Of a stretch of DNA of 59,316 nt, positions 1-7,910 are shown in pieces. Made by a program: the position numbers and the translations under genes. Source of the DNA: a virus; IMG/VR virus record IMGVR_UViG_3300047312_000527, positions 1-59,316 of that record; one strand, 5' to 3'. The number at the start of each line of letters is the position of its first letter. The stretch's first letter is position 1. Under the pieces are notes generated by a model. The model saw only the letters and a list, made by a program, of their open reading frames with translations, searched no databases and was not told the origin of the DNA.

Positions 1-39
1 TTCTGTAGGCATAACCTGCACATTACTCTCAATTTTCAT
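1..39 (-). CDS. Start of a gene running off the window (5' end only)
   Basis: An ATG on the minus strand at 39 opens a frame with no stop up to the window edge (13 codons, MKIESNVQVMPTE). It overlaps the last codons of the upstream gene by 11 bases, as many neighbouring genes here do. Too little is visible to suggest a function, and it may not be a real gene. Confidence 0.35.
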   Translation of the reverse strand, partial: MKIESNVQVMPTE

Positions 40-445
40 AAATCAAATTTTTTTCTTTTAAAAATGAAACAATGCTAAAATGATTGTTATCTTCAAGTGC
101 ATTACTTGCCACCTTGCCATAAACATCCACCAAAATACCATCTTTTGATTTAGAATGCACAAACAAATTAGCACTGCTACAACTCTGAAGCACATCTGCC
201 ATAGCGTCACGGCCACCTTCTTTGACCTTTAAATATAACTTTACAAAGTACGACTTTCCATCAATCATAACAGACAAATCGTTATCAGATAAAATATTAA
301 GATTTTCCAGCGGGTATTCTTTGCCAACATCCAATGAAGACATAACTGTAGCTGTCGGCGTATGAAAGTAATTCTTAATTCTCTCTCTTCCAAGCCATAA
401 CACTAATAAAAGCAACGCCGCTAATGCCATGAGTTCAATTTTCAT
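29..445 (-). CDS. Hypothetical protein with N-terminal membrane anchor
   Basis: 138 residues. Residues 4-18 form a hydrophobic segment rich in Leu and Ala followed by Arg/Lys, so the protein is probably anchored by its N-terminus with the rest on one side of the membrane. The remainder is an alpha/beta-looking domain that I do not recognise. Its start overlaps the stop of the gene at 442-972 by 4 bases, so the two are probably translated together. Confidence 0.7.
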   Translation of the reverse strand: MKIELMALAALLLLVLWLGRERIKNYFHTPTATVMSSLDVGKEYPLENLNILSDNDLSVMIDGKSYFVKLYLKVKEGGRDAMADVLQSCSSANLFVHSKSKDGILVDVYGKVASNALEDNNHFSIVSFLKEKNLIYEN

Positions 446-972
446 GCCTGCTTCTCCTCATGCTCATCAATAGCCTGCTTAATCTGAAGCAAGTCTTCAT
501 ACCAAAGACCGTACCGAGAAATTGACTTGGAGAATACAGAGATATCAAGTTGCGCAACTTCCCAGCATACGCTTCCATCATCATTGTACTTAATGTTTGT
601 AGAGTATTTTGTACAACCGCGTTCATCCTTTACTTTTACCTGCTTACCGTTCTCCTCTATTGTCTCGGGAAGATACTTCGGACTTATCCTTGATAAATTA
701 AGATCTAAAAGTGCTTCGCGCTGAGCGTCATTGCATATATCAAGCCAGGCATCAGATGAAATAACAATCGCCATTTCATACTGTTCGCCAATCCATATCT
801 TGGATAGCGGCGAAAACTTAGATACCTTACCCCAATTAAATTTATTTCTTATAAACGGCTTAGCATCACAAAAAGCCAGCGCAATCGTGGCCAACTCAAG
901 ATTTGGGTGATTCTTTAATTTAACTTCCTGAAGCTTAGCTGCTTCAACTGGACCGGCTTTCCAAATTAACAT
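442..972 (-). CDS. Phage putative metallopeptidase-like protein with degenerate active site
   Basis: 176 residues. The layout recalls the phage putative metallopeptidase family: an early 'LATIALAFCDAKPFI' stretch, then 'AIVISSDAWLDICNDAQREALL', where active members continue with a DHELxH-type zinc helix, and a C-terminal 'DISVFSKSISRYGLW' segment. Here the helix position reads LDLNLSRIS, so the zinc-binding histidines are absent. I infer an inactive or repurposed member. Family assignment is from memory of the pattern. The gene is coupled to the downstream membrane protein by a 4-base overlap. Confidence 0.6.
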   Translation of the reverse strand: MLIWKAGPVEAAKLQEVKLKNHPNLELATIALAFCDAKPFIRNKFNWGKVSKFSPLSKIWIGEQYEMAIVISSDAWLDICNDAQREALLDLNLSRISPKYLPETIEENGKQVKVKDERGCTKYSTNIKYNDDGSVCWEVAQLDISVFSKSISRYGLWYEDLLQIKQAIDEHEEKQA

Positions 973-1033
973 ATATCTCTCCTAATTGTTTTAGATAATA
1001 TGTTATCGGTAGAATAAAGAAAGGAGTTTAACC

Positions 1034-1498
1034 CTAAACTCTATCGCCCATTAAATCATCACTCAAGAAATCAATCTTGGCGCGCATTTCATCAAGGAGC
1101 TTTTTAACTTCGGCTGCACTTTCCTTAGTTAAATTAGAATTTAAGGCAAATATTCCATTAGTAGAGATGTGATGTAATCTTTCAAGTACCTCAACAGAAA
1201 CCTTAAGATTATGCAACGCATCTAACTTTGGACCAAAAGAAAAATCGGGAGTCGCCTTATTATCGCCGTCATTTCCAAGCGTATATGTATCAACTGGATT
1301 ATCGGCCATTCCTTTAGGCTTAAAAGAAAGCCTATGAACCTTCTCTTCTGGACTATACTGATCTTTGTCATAGTAATCAACAGACTGATTGCCGAAAGCA
1401 TCATTGGCTCTCTGTGTGCCATTCATTAGCTCTGCCTCCTGCTCTTCTTTAGACAGTGCCGCAGAATAAGCCTCAATCAATTCTCTCATAGATTCCAT
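1034..1498 (-). CDS. Hypothetical protein
   Basis: 154 residues, charged and largely helical in appearance (residues 90-150 rich in Leu, Glu and Lys), with no signal peptide or membrane segment. No family recognised. A strong ribosome site (GGAGG) lies about 10 bases before the ATG, and an AT-rich CATAAATAAT box lies just upstream. It is divergent from the polymerase gene that starts at 1554. Confidence 0.7.
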   Translation of the reverse strand: MESMRELIEAYSAALSKEEQEAELMNGTQRANDAFGNQSVDYYDKDQYSPEEKVHRLSFKPKGMADNPVDTYTLGNDGDNKATPDFSFGPKLDALHNLKVSVEVLERLHHISTNGIFALNSNLTKESAAEVKKLLDEMRAKIDFLSDDLMGDRV

Positions 1499-1514
1499 AT
1501 AGATTTTCCTCCAT

Positions 1515-1524
1515 ATTATTTATG
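1515..1524 (-). promoter_or_regulatory. Possible phage late-type promoter box (CATAAATAAT)
   Basis: Read on the minus strand the box is CATAAATAAT, followed by ATGGAGG and the start of the gene at 1498. It resembles the T4 late promoter core TATAAATA, and the identical 10-mer lies at 7106-7115. Transcription start and polymerase are inferred, not shown. Confidence 0.4.
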
Positions 1525-1553
1525 CCGCCCACAACAAAAACCGATAAACTAAC

Positions 1554-4004
1554 ATGGAAGATTGTAAGCGACTAGTACTTCTGTGCCAAGAAGCACTAAA
1601 AACAAAAGGCATAGACGACACAATACACAATAACCGCCTCAGGTGGGAACTCAAGGAATTACAGGTCAAAAATGACTGCGGATATTTCCTGAACATCCAT
1701 GATAAAGGCGTTAAAAACCAACCTAACCATAAAAATGTATTAGTTCCCTATTTGCTTGATATCTGTAATGAATTTGATATTACCAAGCTTCCAGAATTCC
1801 TAATGGGAGAAATGCCAGATATTGACGTTGACTACCTCCCAGAAATACAACAATATCTCAAAAATGATTATGTTCCCAAAGCGTTCGGAGCAGAATACGT
1901 TTGCAATATAGGAAGCCACAATACGCTTGGCGTAAAATCTGCGCTTATCGACACAGTAAGAATTTATAGCAAAGATAGAGACGAAATTCTTAAGATTACA
2001 ACTAAACTCCAAGACAAGAATGACGAAGGCAAGCCTATTTCCTTTGAAGAAGCGATTAACTCTAATTCCGACTTAAAGAAGTATTTGGCCGAAAATCCAG
2101 AAATTAAAGAAGCAGCGGGAAAGCTGGTCGGTAAAACTAGAAGCTTTGGGCAACATGCGGCTGGTGTTATCATATCCAGCGTACCTTTAAAAACCCTAGT
2201 GCCACTTATTTCCGGCAAAGATGGGATGCAATGTAGCGCATGGGGCGAAGGACAGCATAGCCTAGATTTAAGTACAGTAGGATTAATTAAATTTGACTTT
2301 CTAGGAAGCGAATCCTTAAACAAAGTCATGCAATGCCTTAAGCTTATAAAAGAAAGACATGGTATTGAAAAAGTATGTGCGGCACCAGGTGGAGACAACT
2401 GGTCAGACATTTCTTATCTTAACGATCCAAAATGCCTAGAAATGGCTAGTAAAGGCGATCTCAAAACTATTTTCCAGTTTGATTCCGACGTTGCGCGTAA
2501 AATGTGCAAAGATGGTGGCGTTGATAGATTTGAAGATTTGGTAGCCTATACGTCATTAAACCGCCCAGGATGCTTGGAAATGGGTACAGATGTGGAATTC
2601 ATCAAGCGCAAAAAGGGCGCTTCATATGAGGTCCACCCGCTTCTAGAGCCTATCCTAAGAGATACTTACGCGCTAATGTTATATCAGGAGCAACTCTTCC
2701 GTATTCTTAACGTGGTGGGCAAAATTCCAGAACATCAATGCATGGAGGTTCAAAAAGCAGTATCTAAGAAAAAAGTAGATAAGTTCGCAAAATATAAAGA
2801 AATGTTCGTAGAAAATGGCCAAAAAGTATTAAACCAATCAAAAGAAGAACTAGAAAAACTTTGGGCATTAATTGAAGCGTTCGCCAAGTACTCCTTCAAC
2901 CTCGCGCACGCCTGTAGCTATACCTATGTTTCTTCCAGAATGTTATGGTTAAAATGCCACTACCCACTTGAATGGTATGCGGCCTGTATGTCGTCTTTAA
3001 AAACAGCCGATTCTAAGCTACAAGAGTATCGTTACGATGGTGTTAAGCATGATATAGTTTTTAACCGTCTTGACATTAACAAATCCAAGAGTAATTTTGC
3101 TATCGCAGAAGACAACTCAATCTACTATGCTTTCTCTAAGATTAAGGGAATCGGTGATGATATTGCGGATAGAATTACATCATTGCAACCCTATGCTGAT
3201 TTAAAGGATTTTCTACATAAGTTCGGAGTTCTTTCTAATACACTAAAGCCGCTTATAGCACTAAGAATATTCGGCGATGACACAGTTTCTCTATGGAAGG
3301 AATATGAAAGATTTAAAGATGGCATTGACCAGAAAATAGAAGATTTAAACACTAAGCACGCTGAAACAATAAACAAGCACGCTTCGGAATTAATGTCTCT
3401 GCTTCCAGAACAATTGATGGATATCAATTCAATAAGTGAAATAGACAAATTAGAAAACATTATAGATGCTAAAATCTATAAGAAGTTATTAAAAATTAAA
3501 GAAAAAAACGGCAAAACGATTGAGACATTTAATAAGAAACTAGCCAAACTTGAGAATTATGAAGTTAAAATTGAGCCTGAATACGAAAAGCTACTCCTAG
3601 ACAAAGATGCAGCGGAAATCGCATTTTACGGATTTCCTTGGGACAGCCCATTATCCAAATACGTATCGGCAGAAGAACATCACTTTGACTGGATGGATGC
3701 TAACGGATTAGAAGTAGCGCCCATTAATGTAAGAATTACAAACATACAAGAAAAACAGGGAAAAGTTAAGTTTTATCAATTAACGGTTCAGGATATTTTA
3801 GGTGCGGAAAAGAAAGCAAACATATGGAACTCTGACTATAATATCTGGAAGGAATTGTTAGTAGTTGGTGCGCTAATAAGAATACAGTTAAAGGCTCCAA
3901 ATGGCGGTTTTCCAACTTATACGATGACATCGGAACGATTTAAAAAATATGTACGTGGAGTTAACGATTTTAGAATAGTGAATTTAGCAGGAGAAGTAAA
4001 ATGA
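1554..4004 (+). CDS. dnaE: DNA polymerase III alpha subunit, C-terminal half of a split polymerase
   Basis: 816 residues. It carries the palm core of bacterial replicative polymerases: PDIDVD at 88-93 (D89 and D91 match the two catalytic Asp of DnaE) and the third Asp in IKFDFLG (D248). Also visible are 'SFGQHAAGVIIS', 'FQFDSDVARKMC', 'LYQEQLFRI', 'FAKYSFNLAHACSYTYVSSRMLWLK' (fingers), a helix-hairpin-helix region 'IKGIGDDIADRI', and a C-terminal OB-like domain near 725-800. The PHP domain and the GRGSAAS motif are missing; they are encoded separately at 14632-15966 on the other strand. Residues 28-50 look like a degenerate copy of the segment just before GRGSAA. No clear ribosome site precedes the ATG. 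Confidence 0.93.
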   Translation: MEDCKRLVLLCQEALKTKGIDDTIHNNRLRWELKELQVKNDCGYFLNIHDKGVKNQPNHKNVLVPYLLDICNEFDITKLPEFLMGEMPDIDVDYLPEIQQYLKNDYVPKAFGAEYVCNIGSHNTLGVKSALIDTVRIYSKDRDEILKITTKLQDKNDEGKPISFEEAINSNSDLKKYLAENPEIKEAAGKLVGKTRSFGQHAAGVIISSVPLKTLVPLISGKDGMQCSAWGEGQHSLDLSTVGLIKFDFLGSESLNKVMQCLKLIKERHGIEKVCAAPGGDNWSDISYLNDPKCLEMASKGDLKTIFQFDSDVARKMCKDGGVDRFEDLVAYTSLNRPGCLEMGTDVEFIKRKKGASYEVHPLLEPILRDTYALMLYQEQLFRILNVVGKIPEHQCMEVQKAVSKKKVDKFAKYKEMFVENGQKVLNQSKEELEKLWALIEAFAKYSFNLAHACSYTYVSSRMLWLKCHYPLEWYAACMSSLKTADSKLQEYRYDGVKHDIVFNRLDINKSKSNFAIAEDNSIYYAFSKIKGIGDDIADRITSLQPYADLKDFLHKFGVLSNTLKPLIALRIFGDDTVSLWKEYERFKDGIDQKIEDLNTKHAETINKHASELMSLLPEQLMDINSISEIDKLENIIDAKIYKKLLKIKEKNGKTIETFNKKLAKLENYEVKIEPEYEKLLLDKDAAEIAFYGFPWDSPLSKYVSAEEHHFDWMDANGLEVAPINVRITNIQEKQGKVKFYQLTVQDILGAEKKANIWNSDYNIWKELLVVGALIRIQLKAPNGGFPTYTMTSERFKKYVRGVNDFRIVNLAGEVK

Positions 4005-4363
4005 ATGTAATGTTATTTGTGTTAGGAACAATTGGAGCTTCGTTTATTCTAGTAGACAGCACTTTATTTGCTCCAATTAGAAGCAAGCTAGAAAAATATG
4101 AATACCTATATTCTATGGTTACTTGCTATCAATGCAACTCTTTCTGGCTCGGAATGCTATTTGGATTCTTTTTAATTTCCAGTAATTTGTTTAGCGTATT
4201 TGCTTGTGGTTGCGCTGCAAGTTTTCTTAGCATCTTTGCGGCAGCTTTTATCAATGTATTTGAATCGTTTACTAGCAGAATGCAATCGCTTGGATCTCCC
4301 TTCCCGCAAAACGTTCCATGCGTTAACTGCGGCAAGAAACAAACAGAAGAAGCGTCTAAATAA
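4001..4363 (+). CDS. DUF1360-type membrane protein
   Basis: 120 residues with two or three hydrophobic segments (about 2-18, 45-65 and 68-88) and the CYQCNSFWLG motif typical of DUF1360 proteins, which occur in phages and Bacillus. A second CxxC lies near the C-terminus (CVNCG). Its function is unknown; a holin-like or membrane-modifying role is only a guess. Its start overlaps the polymerase stop by 4 bases (ATGA). Confidence 0.75.
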   Translation: MNVMLFVLGTIGASFILVDSTLFAPIRSKLEKYEYLYSMVTCYQCNSFWLGMLFGFFLISSNLFSVFACGCAASFLSIFAAAFINVFESFTSRMQSLGSPFPQNVPCVNCGKKQTEEASK

Positions 4364-4366
4364 CAT

Positions 4367-5047
4367 ATGACGTGCAGAAAATACGTACGCGGATCATACC
4401 CCACTAAAGGGAAGTGTTCGCCTTGTGGCGTTTCATTGTGTAATTCTAAATTGCTACAATGCTGCGGTAAAATCTGTCCGCCTCCAGCGTGCCCGCAAAT
4501 AGAAAATCAATATGGCATCGGCTGCTGCGCAATCATTGTAGATGGCGCAAGAACTATGAATTACTCTATAGAATCATCGTGTCCATGCCTAGATGGACTT
4601 ACCGGCACATTTCAAGCTCTGGGGAATGGGGGTGAGGTAACATCTTGGGGAGAGGATGGCCATCACCTCGCTAGCCCTCAGTGCGACTGTCGGGAAGGCG
4701 GATGCCTAGGACTTCCAGATACATTCAATAAATCTACATTCAGCATGACGATCAGGTGCGACAGTGGTGGATTTTCGCTACTGGCGCAAACTTTCGGCGG
4801 GAACAACCGAATGTGCGAAGGCGGCTCCTGGGTATGCCAAATGTCTGCAAATGCATCATGGGTGTGCTGCGATACATCCATGCCGTTACCACTAGAGCCA
4901 ATAGGCATTGACGGACAAGCATGCGATAGTTTTTCTTACACCTTTGAGGGATTTATGATGAAGCCTGATTCTTTTTTTAATAGAAATACATGTGGCTGTC
5001 CATGTGCTCAAGGATCTTCTATATCCGTTACAGTTACAAATATATAA
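4367..5047 (+). CDS. Cysteine-rich hypothetical protein
   Basis: 226 residues with about 29 cysteines in CxxC, CC, CPC and CDC clusters. Much of the rest is Gly, Ser and Thr, with beta-strand-like spacing. There is no signal peptide. Such composition fits a disulfide-bonded or metal-binding virion or secreted protein, but no family is recognised. It is followed after 3 bases by a related-looking beta-rich gene at 5051, so the two are probably co-expressed. Confidence 0.75.
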   Translation: MTCRKYVRGSYPTKGKCSPCGVSLCNSKLLQCCGKICPPPACPQIENQYGIGCCAIIVDGARTMNYSIESSCPCLDGLTGTFQALGNGGEVTSWGEDGHHLASPQCDCREGGCLGLPDTFNKSTFSMTIRCDSGGFSLLAQTFGGNNRMCEGGSWVCQMSANASWVCCDTSMPLPLEPIGIDGQACDSFSYTFEGFMMKPDSFFNRNTCGCPCAQGSSISVTVTNI

Positions 5048-5050
5048 AAT

Positions 5051-5575
5051 ATGACAAGATGTAACACGCCAGGCAATCAAAAGTCCTGTTATGTAATAAT
5101 AGGATTTACAAGTAACATCAAACTAGAGGCCGGAAGCCCAAATACATTTGACCTCCATTGCGTAAATCAATTCTACTCAATCGGCGATCAAACAATAACT
5201 GAAAATGATATCATAAAAAAATATTACTGTAGTGATGGTAGTGACGGACATCTACCCTGCAATGTATCATCGGAATGGGCGAATTGTAGCGTACAAGGTG
5301 TAACAGTATATCTCAATATCGGAGGACCATACTTAACGCCGCCGGTTGATGTGCATGATGGAGACAATATAACAGTGATAGTCACCTTTCCCGGAGATGC
5401 ACCAATAAACCCCCCCCTGTCCTTAGGAAGATTTCCTGACGGCATTGAGTGCGTACAGTCTATGCCTATGTTCGTCTTTAGCTACTATAAGCCTAGCCAA
5501 AACAAGATAGTTATAAACAGACAGGCATTAATTAGACAAATTAAAGCCGACCAAAAACGTAGAAATATCCGATAG
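5051..5575 (+). CDS. Hypothetical beta-rich protein, possible virion component
   Basis: 174 residues. N-terminal 'CNTPGNQKSCYVIIGF' and several alternating-hydrophobic strands suggest a beta-sandwich; the C-terminus is basic (QIKADQKRRNIR). It has scattered cysteines like its upstream neighbour. No family is recognised. Its place in a plus-strand run with the 4367 gene and the 5639 gene suggests a shared, possibly structural role. Confidence 0.65.
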   Translation: MTRCNTPGNQKSCYVIIGFTSNIKLEAGSPNTFDLHCVNQFYSIGDQTITENDIIKKYYCSDGSDGHLPCNVSSEWANCSVQGVTVYLNIGGPYLTPPVDVHDGDNITVIVTFPGDAPINPPLSLGRFPDGIECVQSMPMFVFSYYKPSQNKIVINRQALIRQIKADQKRRNIR

Positions 5576-5638
5576 TCTTAAAATATACCTTTTCCACAAT
5601 ATATAATACGTACAGTAATTTAATAGGATAATCTAAAA

Positions 5639-6511
5639 ATGAGTCTAAAATCATTCGAAGAGTTTGTAAAAAATAAAGGTGGAGTTCCTTACGTGTTTTC
5701 GGAAAAGATTCCACCAAAGTCAATTTCTGCTGATTCAGAAGGCGATGAAGAAGGCATGGGATTGCTTGGAAGTCCTCAGATGATGGACAAAGAACAACCC
5801 CCACTAACGCGGGTTGAGAAAAAGGACATGGCCGATCCAGAGTATACGAAGAATGGCGAAAAACTAAAGACTCAAAAAGAAGGCGTTGAACTAGTTGAGC
5901 ATCGTGGCGAAAGCGATGATTTATCAATGTCAAGTATTGATGGCGGAAAATTTTCGCCATCAATTAGCGAAGTTGCTTCATATACGGCTAAGTTAATTAA
6001 GAAGCACCCTCATACAGCAGAGCACTTTGTTAGAAACCTAAAGAAGCACGGCAGTTTTGAGGGATTTATCGCTGAGGCCGTTGAGCACCCAGAAACATTC
6101 GCGTGTCTAGCAAATCACATCGGGCATGACGAACATGGTCCCCGCCATTCAAAAAAGATGGTCAAGGCCCTAATGGCGCATCACACTGCAAAACATGCTA
6201 TTAAAGAAAGCGTTGATGGTCCTCGTGGTGGCGATTTCGGTGGCGGAATGCCTTCGGCTCCTCCAGCACCAATGGGAGTTGCGCCAATGCCAGTTAATTC
6301 AGATCCTACCGGGCTTTCACCAACGACCGGAATGAGTGGGATGGGTGGAAGCGGGAACCTGAGTACAAGCCAAGCGCCGCCGGCCGTTCAGATGCCTGCT
6401 CCATCCGAGTCAGCACACAAGGGCGAAGGGTACCACAACCTGGTATCAGAAATGAGCAAGGAGCCGGAAATGCACGATGCGATGCGTGAATGTTGCGGCA
6501 TGGGATACTAA
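5639..6511 (+). CDS. Putative internal virion protein with capsid-targeting-like N-terminus
   Basis: 290 residues. The first residues, MSLKSFEEFVKNKGG, resemble the T4 capsid-targeting sequence (MKTYQEFIAE). The middle (about 105-190) is a helical, His/Lys-rich domain ('HPHTAEHFVRNLKKHGSFEG', 'HAKHAI'-like segments). Residues about 195-260 are low-complexity Gly, Pro, Met and Ser. The end is CCGMGY. No enzyme motif is seen. Packaging into the head is inferred from the N-terminus. The gene ends just before a strong terminator. Confidence 0.7.
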   Translation: MSLKSFEEFVKNKGGVPYVFSEKIPPKSISADSEGDEEGMGLLGSPQMMDKEQPPLTRVEKKDMADPEYTKNGEKLKTQKEGVELVEHRGESDDLSMSSIDGGKFSPSISEVASYTAKLIKKHPHTAEHFVRNLKKHGSFEGFIAEAVEHPETFACLANHIGHDEHGPRHSKKMVKALMAHHTAKHAIKESVDGPRGGDFGGGMPSAPPAPMGVAPMPVNSDPTGLSPTTGMSGMGGSGNLSTSQAPPAVQMPAPSESAHKGEGYHNLVSEMSKEPEMHDAMRECCGMGY

Positions 6512-6524
6512 CTTAGTCATAAGT

Positions 6525-6554
6525 TAAAAAAAGCCGCTTTAAGCGGCTTTTTTT
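6525..6554. terminator. Bidirectional rho-independent terminator
   Basis: A perfect 9-bp stem, AAGCCGCTT / AAGCGGCTT, with a one-base loop, flanked by A-runs on the left and T-runs on the right, so it can work on both strands. It sits between convergent genes ending at 6511 and 6561. Confidence 0.9.
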
Positions 6555-6560
6555 ATTCGA

Positions 6561-7103
6561 TCAATCCCCATTACCCTTTTTGTAAATTTTCTTGATCTGG
6601 GATAAATCTTCCTTAGACGGCTTGCTACCACGATACTTCTGATATAATGGCTGCGCCTTGCACTTATGCTTCCAAAACTTCTCAGTAGCAATCTGTATTT
6701 CACATATCATGCCACCAATTACAATATCTACATGCACAGTTCCATAATAGCCAAACTCATACTCATTAGGACTATCATTATGGGCGACCTTCTTAACAAT
6801 GAAATGCTTCTTGATATTATCAACAATTTTAGATATTTGATTTTTGGTATCTACAAGAATCGCGGCCCTTAATATGTCAAATACCTTAGATGGAGACTTA
6901 TTCCTTTTCTTGGTTTTATTATTAAACGACTTCTCGCTTTTAATATCTATGACAATCTTATGTCCATCAGCAGAATGCTTGAGTAGCGTAGCAAATTTTG
7001 GCTTCAATTCTAAAGCCATTTTCTTTGCTTTATCATAAGTTTGAAAATCCTGCTTTTTAGCAATCGGCTGAGGATTTTTCTCTATCCATTCTTTAAAGTC
7101 CAT
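6561..7103 (-). CDS. RelA/SpoT-like nucleotidyltransferase-fold protein
   Basis: 180 residues. Residues about 65-150 match the pattern of the RelA/SpoT domain: 'KVFDILRAAILVDT' (where the family has D-I/L-x-G-x-R-I), then GYYGTVHVDI (GYRSxHxxI in the family) and CEIQIATEKFW (the highly conserved EIQI-T). Members make or break (p)ppGpp or act as toxins; which applies here cannot be read, and several catalytic positions look altered. The N-terminus MDFKEWIEKNPQP resembles a capsid-targeting peptide. The ATG has no good ribosome site but lies 2 bases after a CATAAATAAT box. Confidence 0.6.
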   Translation of the reverse strand: MDFKEWIEKNPQPIAKKQDFQTYDKAKKMALELKPKFATLLKHSADGHKIVIDIKSEKSFNNKTKKRNKSPSKVFDILRAAILVDTKNQISKIVDNIKKHFIVKKVAHNDSPNEYEFGYYGTVHVDIVIGGMICEIQIATEKFWKHKCKAQPLYQKYRGSKPSKEDLSQIKKIYKKGNGD

Positions 7104-7105
7104 AC

Positions 7106-7115
7106 ATTATTTATG
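7106..7115 (-). promoter_or_regulatory. Possible phage late-type promoter box (CATAAATAAT)
   Basis: Identical on the minus strand to the box at 1515-1524 and two bases before the ATG of the RelA/SpoT-like gene. If it is a promoter the message would begin at or very near the start codon. It may instead serve translation or be chance in AT-rich DNA. Confidence 0.35.
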
Positions 7116-7117
7116 AA

Positions 7118-7312
7118 CTAGGATTTCTTCTTTTTCTTTTTACGATGTTCGGCCCTATCACCAGCACTACCAATCGGCCAACCTTCCATTGAAACTCCGG
7201 CAACACCTGCCGAGCCAGCAATATTAAAACCGAGTTTCTGCAACCTGCTTTTTGGCACGGTCCCTACAATAATTGCCCCGCCTTCTTTTAGCCATTCTTG
7301 AAACGTTTTCAT
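7118..7312 (-). CDS. Small basic protein with capsid-targeting-like N-terminus
   Basis: 64 residues. MKTFQEWLKEGG is the closest match in the window to the T4 capsid-targeting sequence, including an L-K-E that could be a prohead-protease cleavage site. The middle is Gly/Ala-rich, and the tail (HRKKKKKKS) is strongly basic, as expected for a small DNA-associated internal head protein. No known domain. It lies just downstream of a terminator and so should have its own promoter in the 7313-7330 AT-rich gap. Confidence 0.65.
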   Translation of the reverse strand: MKTFQEWLKEGGAIIVGTVPKSRLQKLGFNIAGSAGVAGVSMEGWPIGSAGDRAEHRKKKKKKS

Positions 7313-7324
7313 ATATTATATAAC

Positions 7325-7353
7325 AAAAGCGGCCTAGGAAATTCCTAGGCCGC
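7325..7353 (-). terminator. Rho-independent terminator of the 7.4-18 kb minus-strand genes
   Basis: A perfect 12-bp inverted repeat (GCGGCCTAGGAA / TTCCTAGGCCGC, one-base loop) is followed on the minus strand by TTTTGTT. It lies after the stop of the 7416-7910 gene. Confidence 0.8.
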
Positions 7354-7415
7354 TCACTATCCAAAAAGGAGACTTGGCTCCTGACAGAAATTATATACCA
7401 ACTACGCTTTAATAA

Positions 7416-7910
7416 TTAAAAGCCGCCAACTATTTCATGCACTTCATCAACACTAATTCCTAACACTTTAGAAGCATTTTTAATCTTCTTATGAAGAAGG
7501 GTATAATTAGCCTTCATTCGCTTTACGTGCTCTTTCAACTGAGGGTGATCGGTATTATATAAAGCGTCCTCTCCCGCGTCCCAAACATCAGCATATGCAT
7601 CGGCAACATCAATTTCACCAGAGCTAAAATAAGCACAAGCCAAAGATACATTATACACAATCGGGTGTTGAACTGTGACCTGTATATCGGTACTAGCCGT
7701 AACCGAAATAAGAGACTTTATTTCTCGTATAAGAGGATGTCCCGCTAGTTTGTTTTGTTCATCATACTGAATATGGTAAATTTTCTGATTAATCTTGCTC
7801 TGCAACGCCTGCAAAGCTTTTAAATCATTAACGCTATCTATATCAACGCCTTTTTTAGCGCCCTTGATTTTAGTTTTAATAGCTTTAACTTTAGTTTTCA
7901 TATTTTTCAT
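7416..7910 (-). CDS. Unknown paralogue family B, copy 2
   Basis: 164 residues. A basic N-terminus (KTKVKAIKTKIKGAKKG) precedes a domain shared with the gene at 8441-8902: 'L.ALQSKINQKI', 'HPLIREIKSLI', a central strand region, 'HPQLKEHVKRMKAN', and 'ASKVLGISVDEVHEIVGGF' at the end. The C-terminal 'GIS.DEV.EIV' could be a small helix-turn-helix. Function unknown. Its ATG directly follows the TAA of the upstream family A gene, indicating coupled translation. Confidence 0.75.
   Translation of the reverse strand: MKNMKTKVKAIKTKIKGAKKGVDIDSVNDLKALQALQSKINQKIYHIQYDEQNKLAGHPLIREIKSLISVTASTDIQVTVQHPIVYNVSLACAYFSSGEIDVADAYADVWDAGEDALYNTDHPQLKEHVKRMKANYTLLHKKIKNASKVLGISVDEVHEIVGGF

Noticed and set aside
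1964-2410. 148-codon antisense frame inside the polymerase gene
   Set aside because: It lies opposite the catalytic core of a clear DnaE homologue and shows no protein-like features of its own.
7325-7353. Long palindrome as an attachment or replication site
   Set aside because: A perfect stem followed by TTTT after the last gene of a long minus-strand run is better explained as a terminator.
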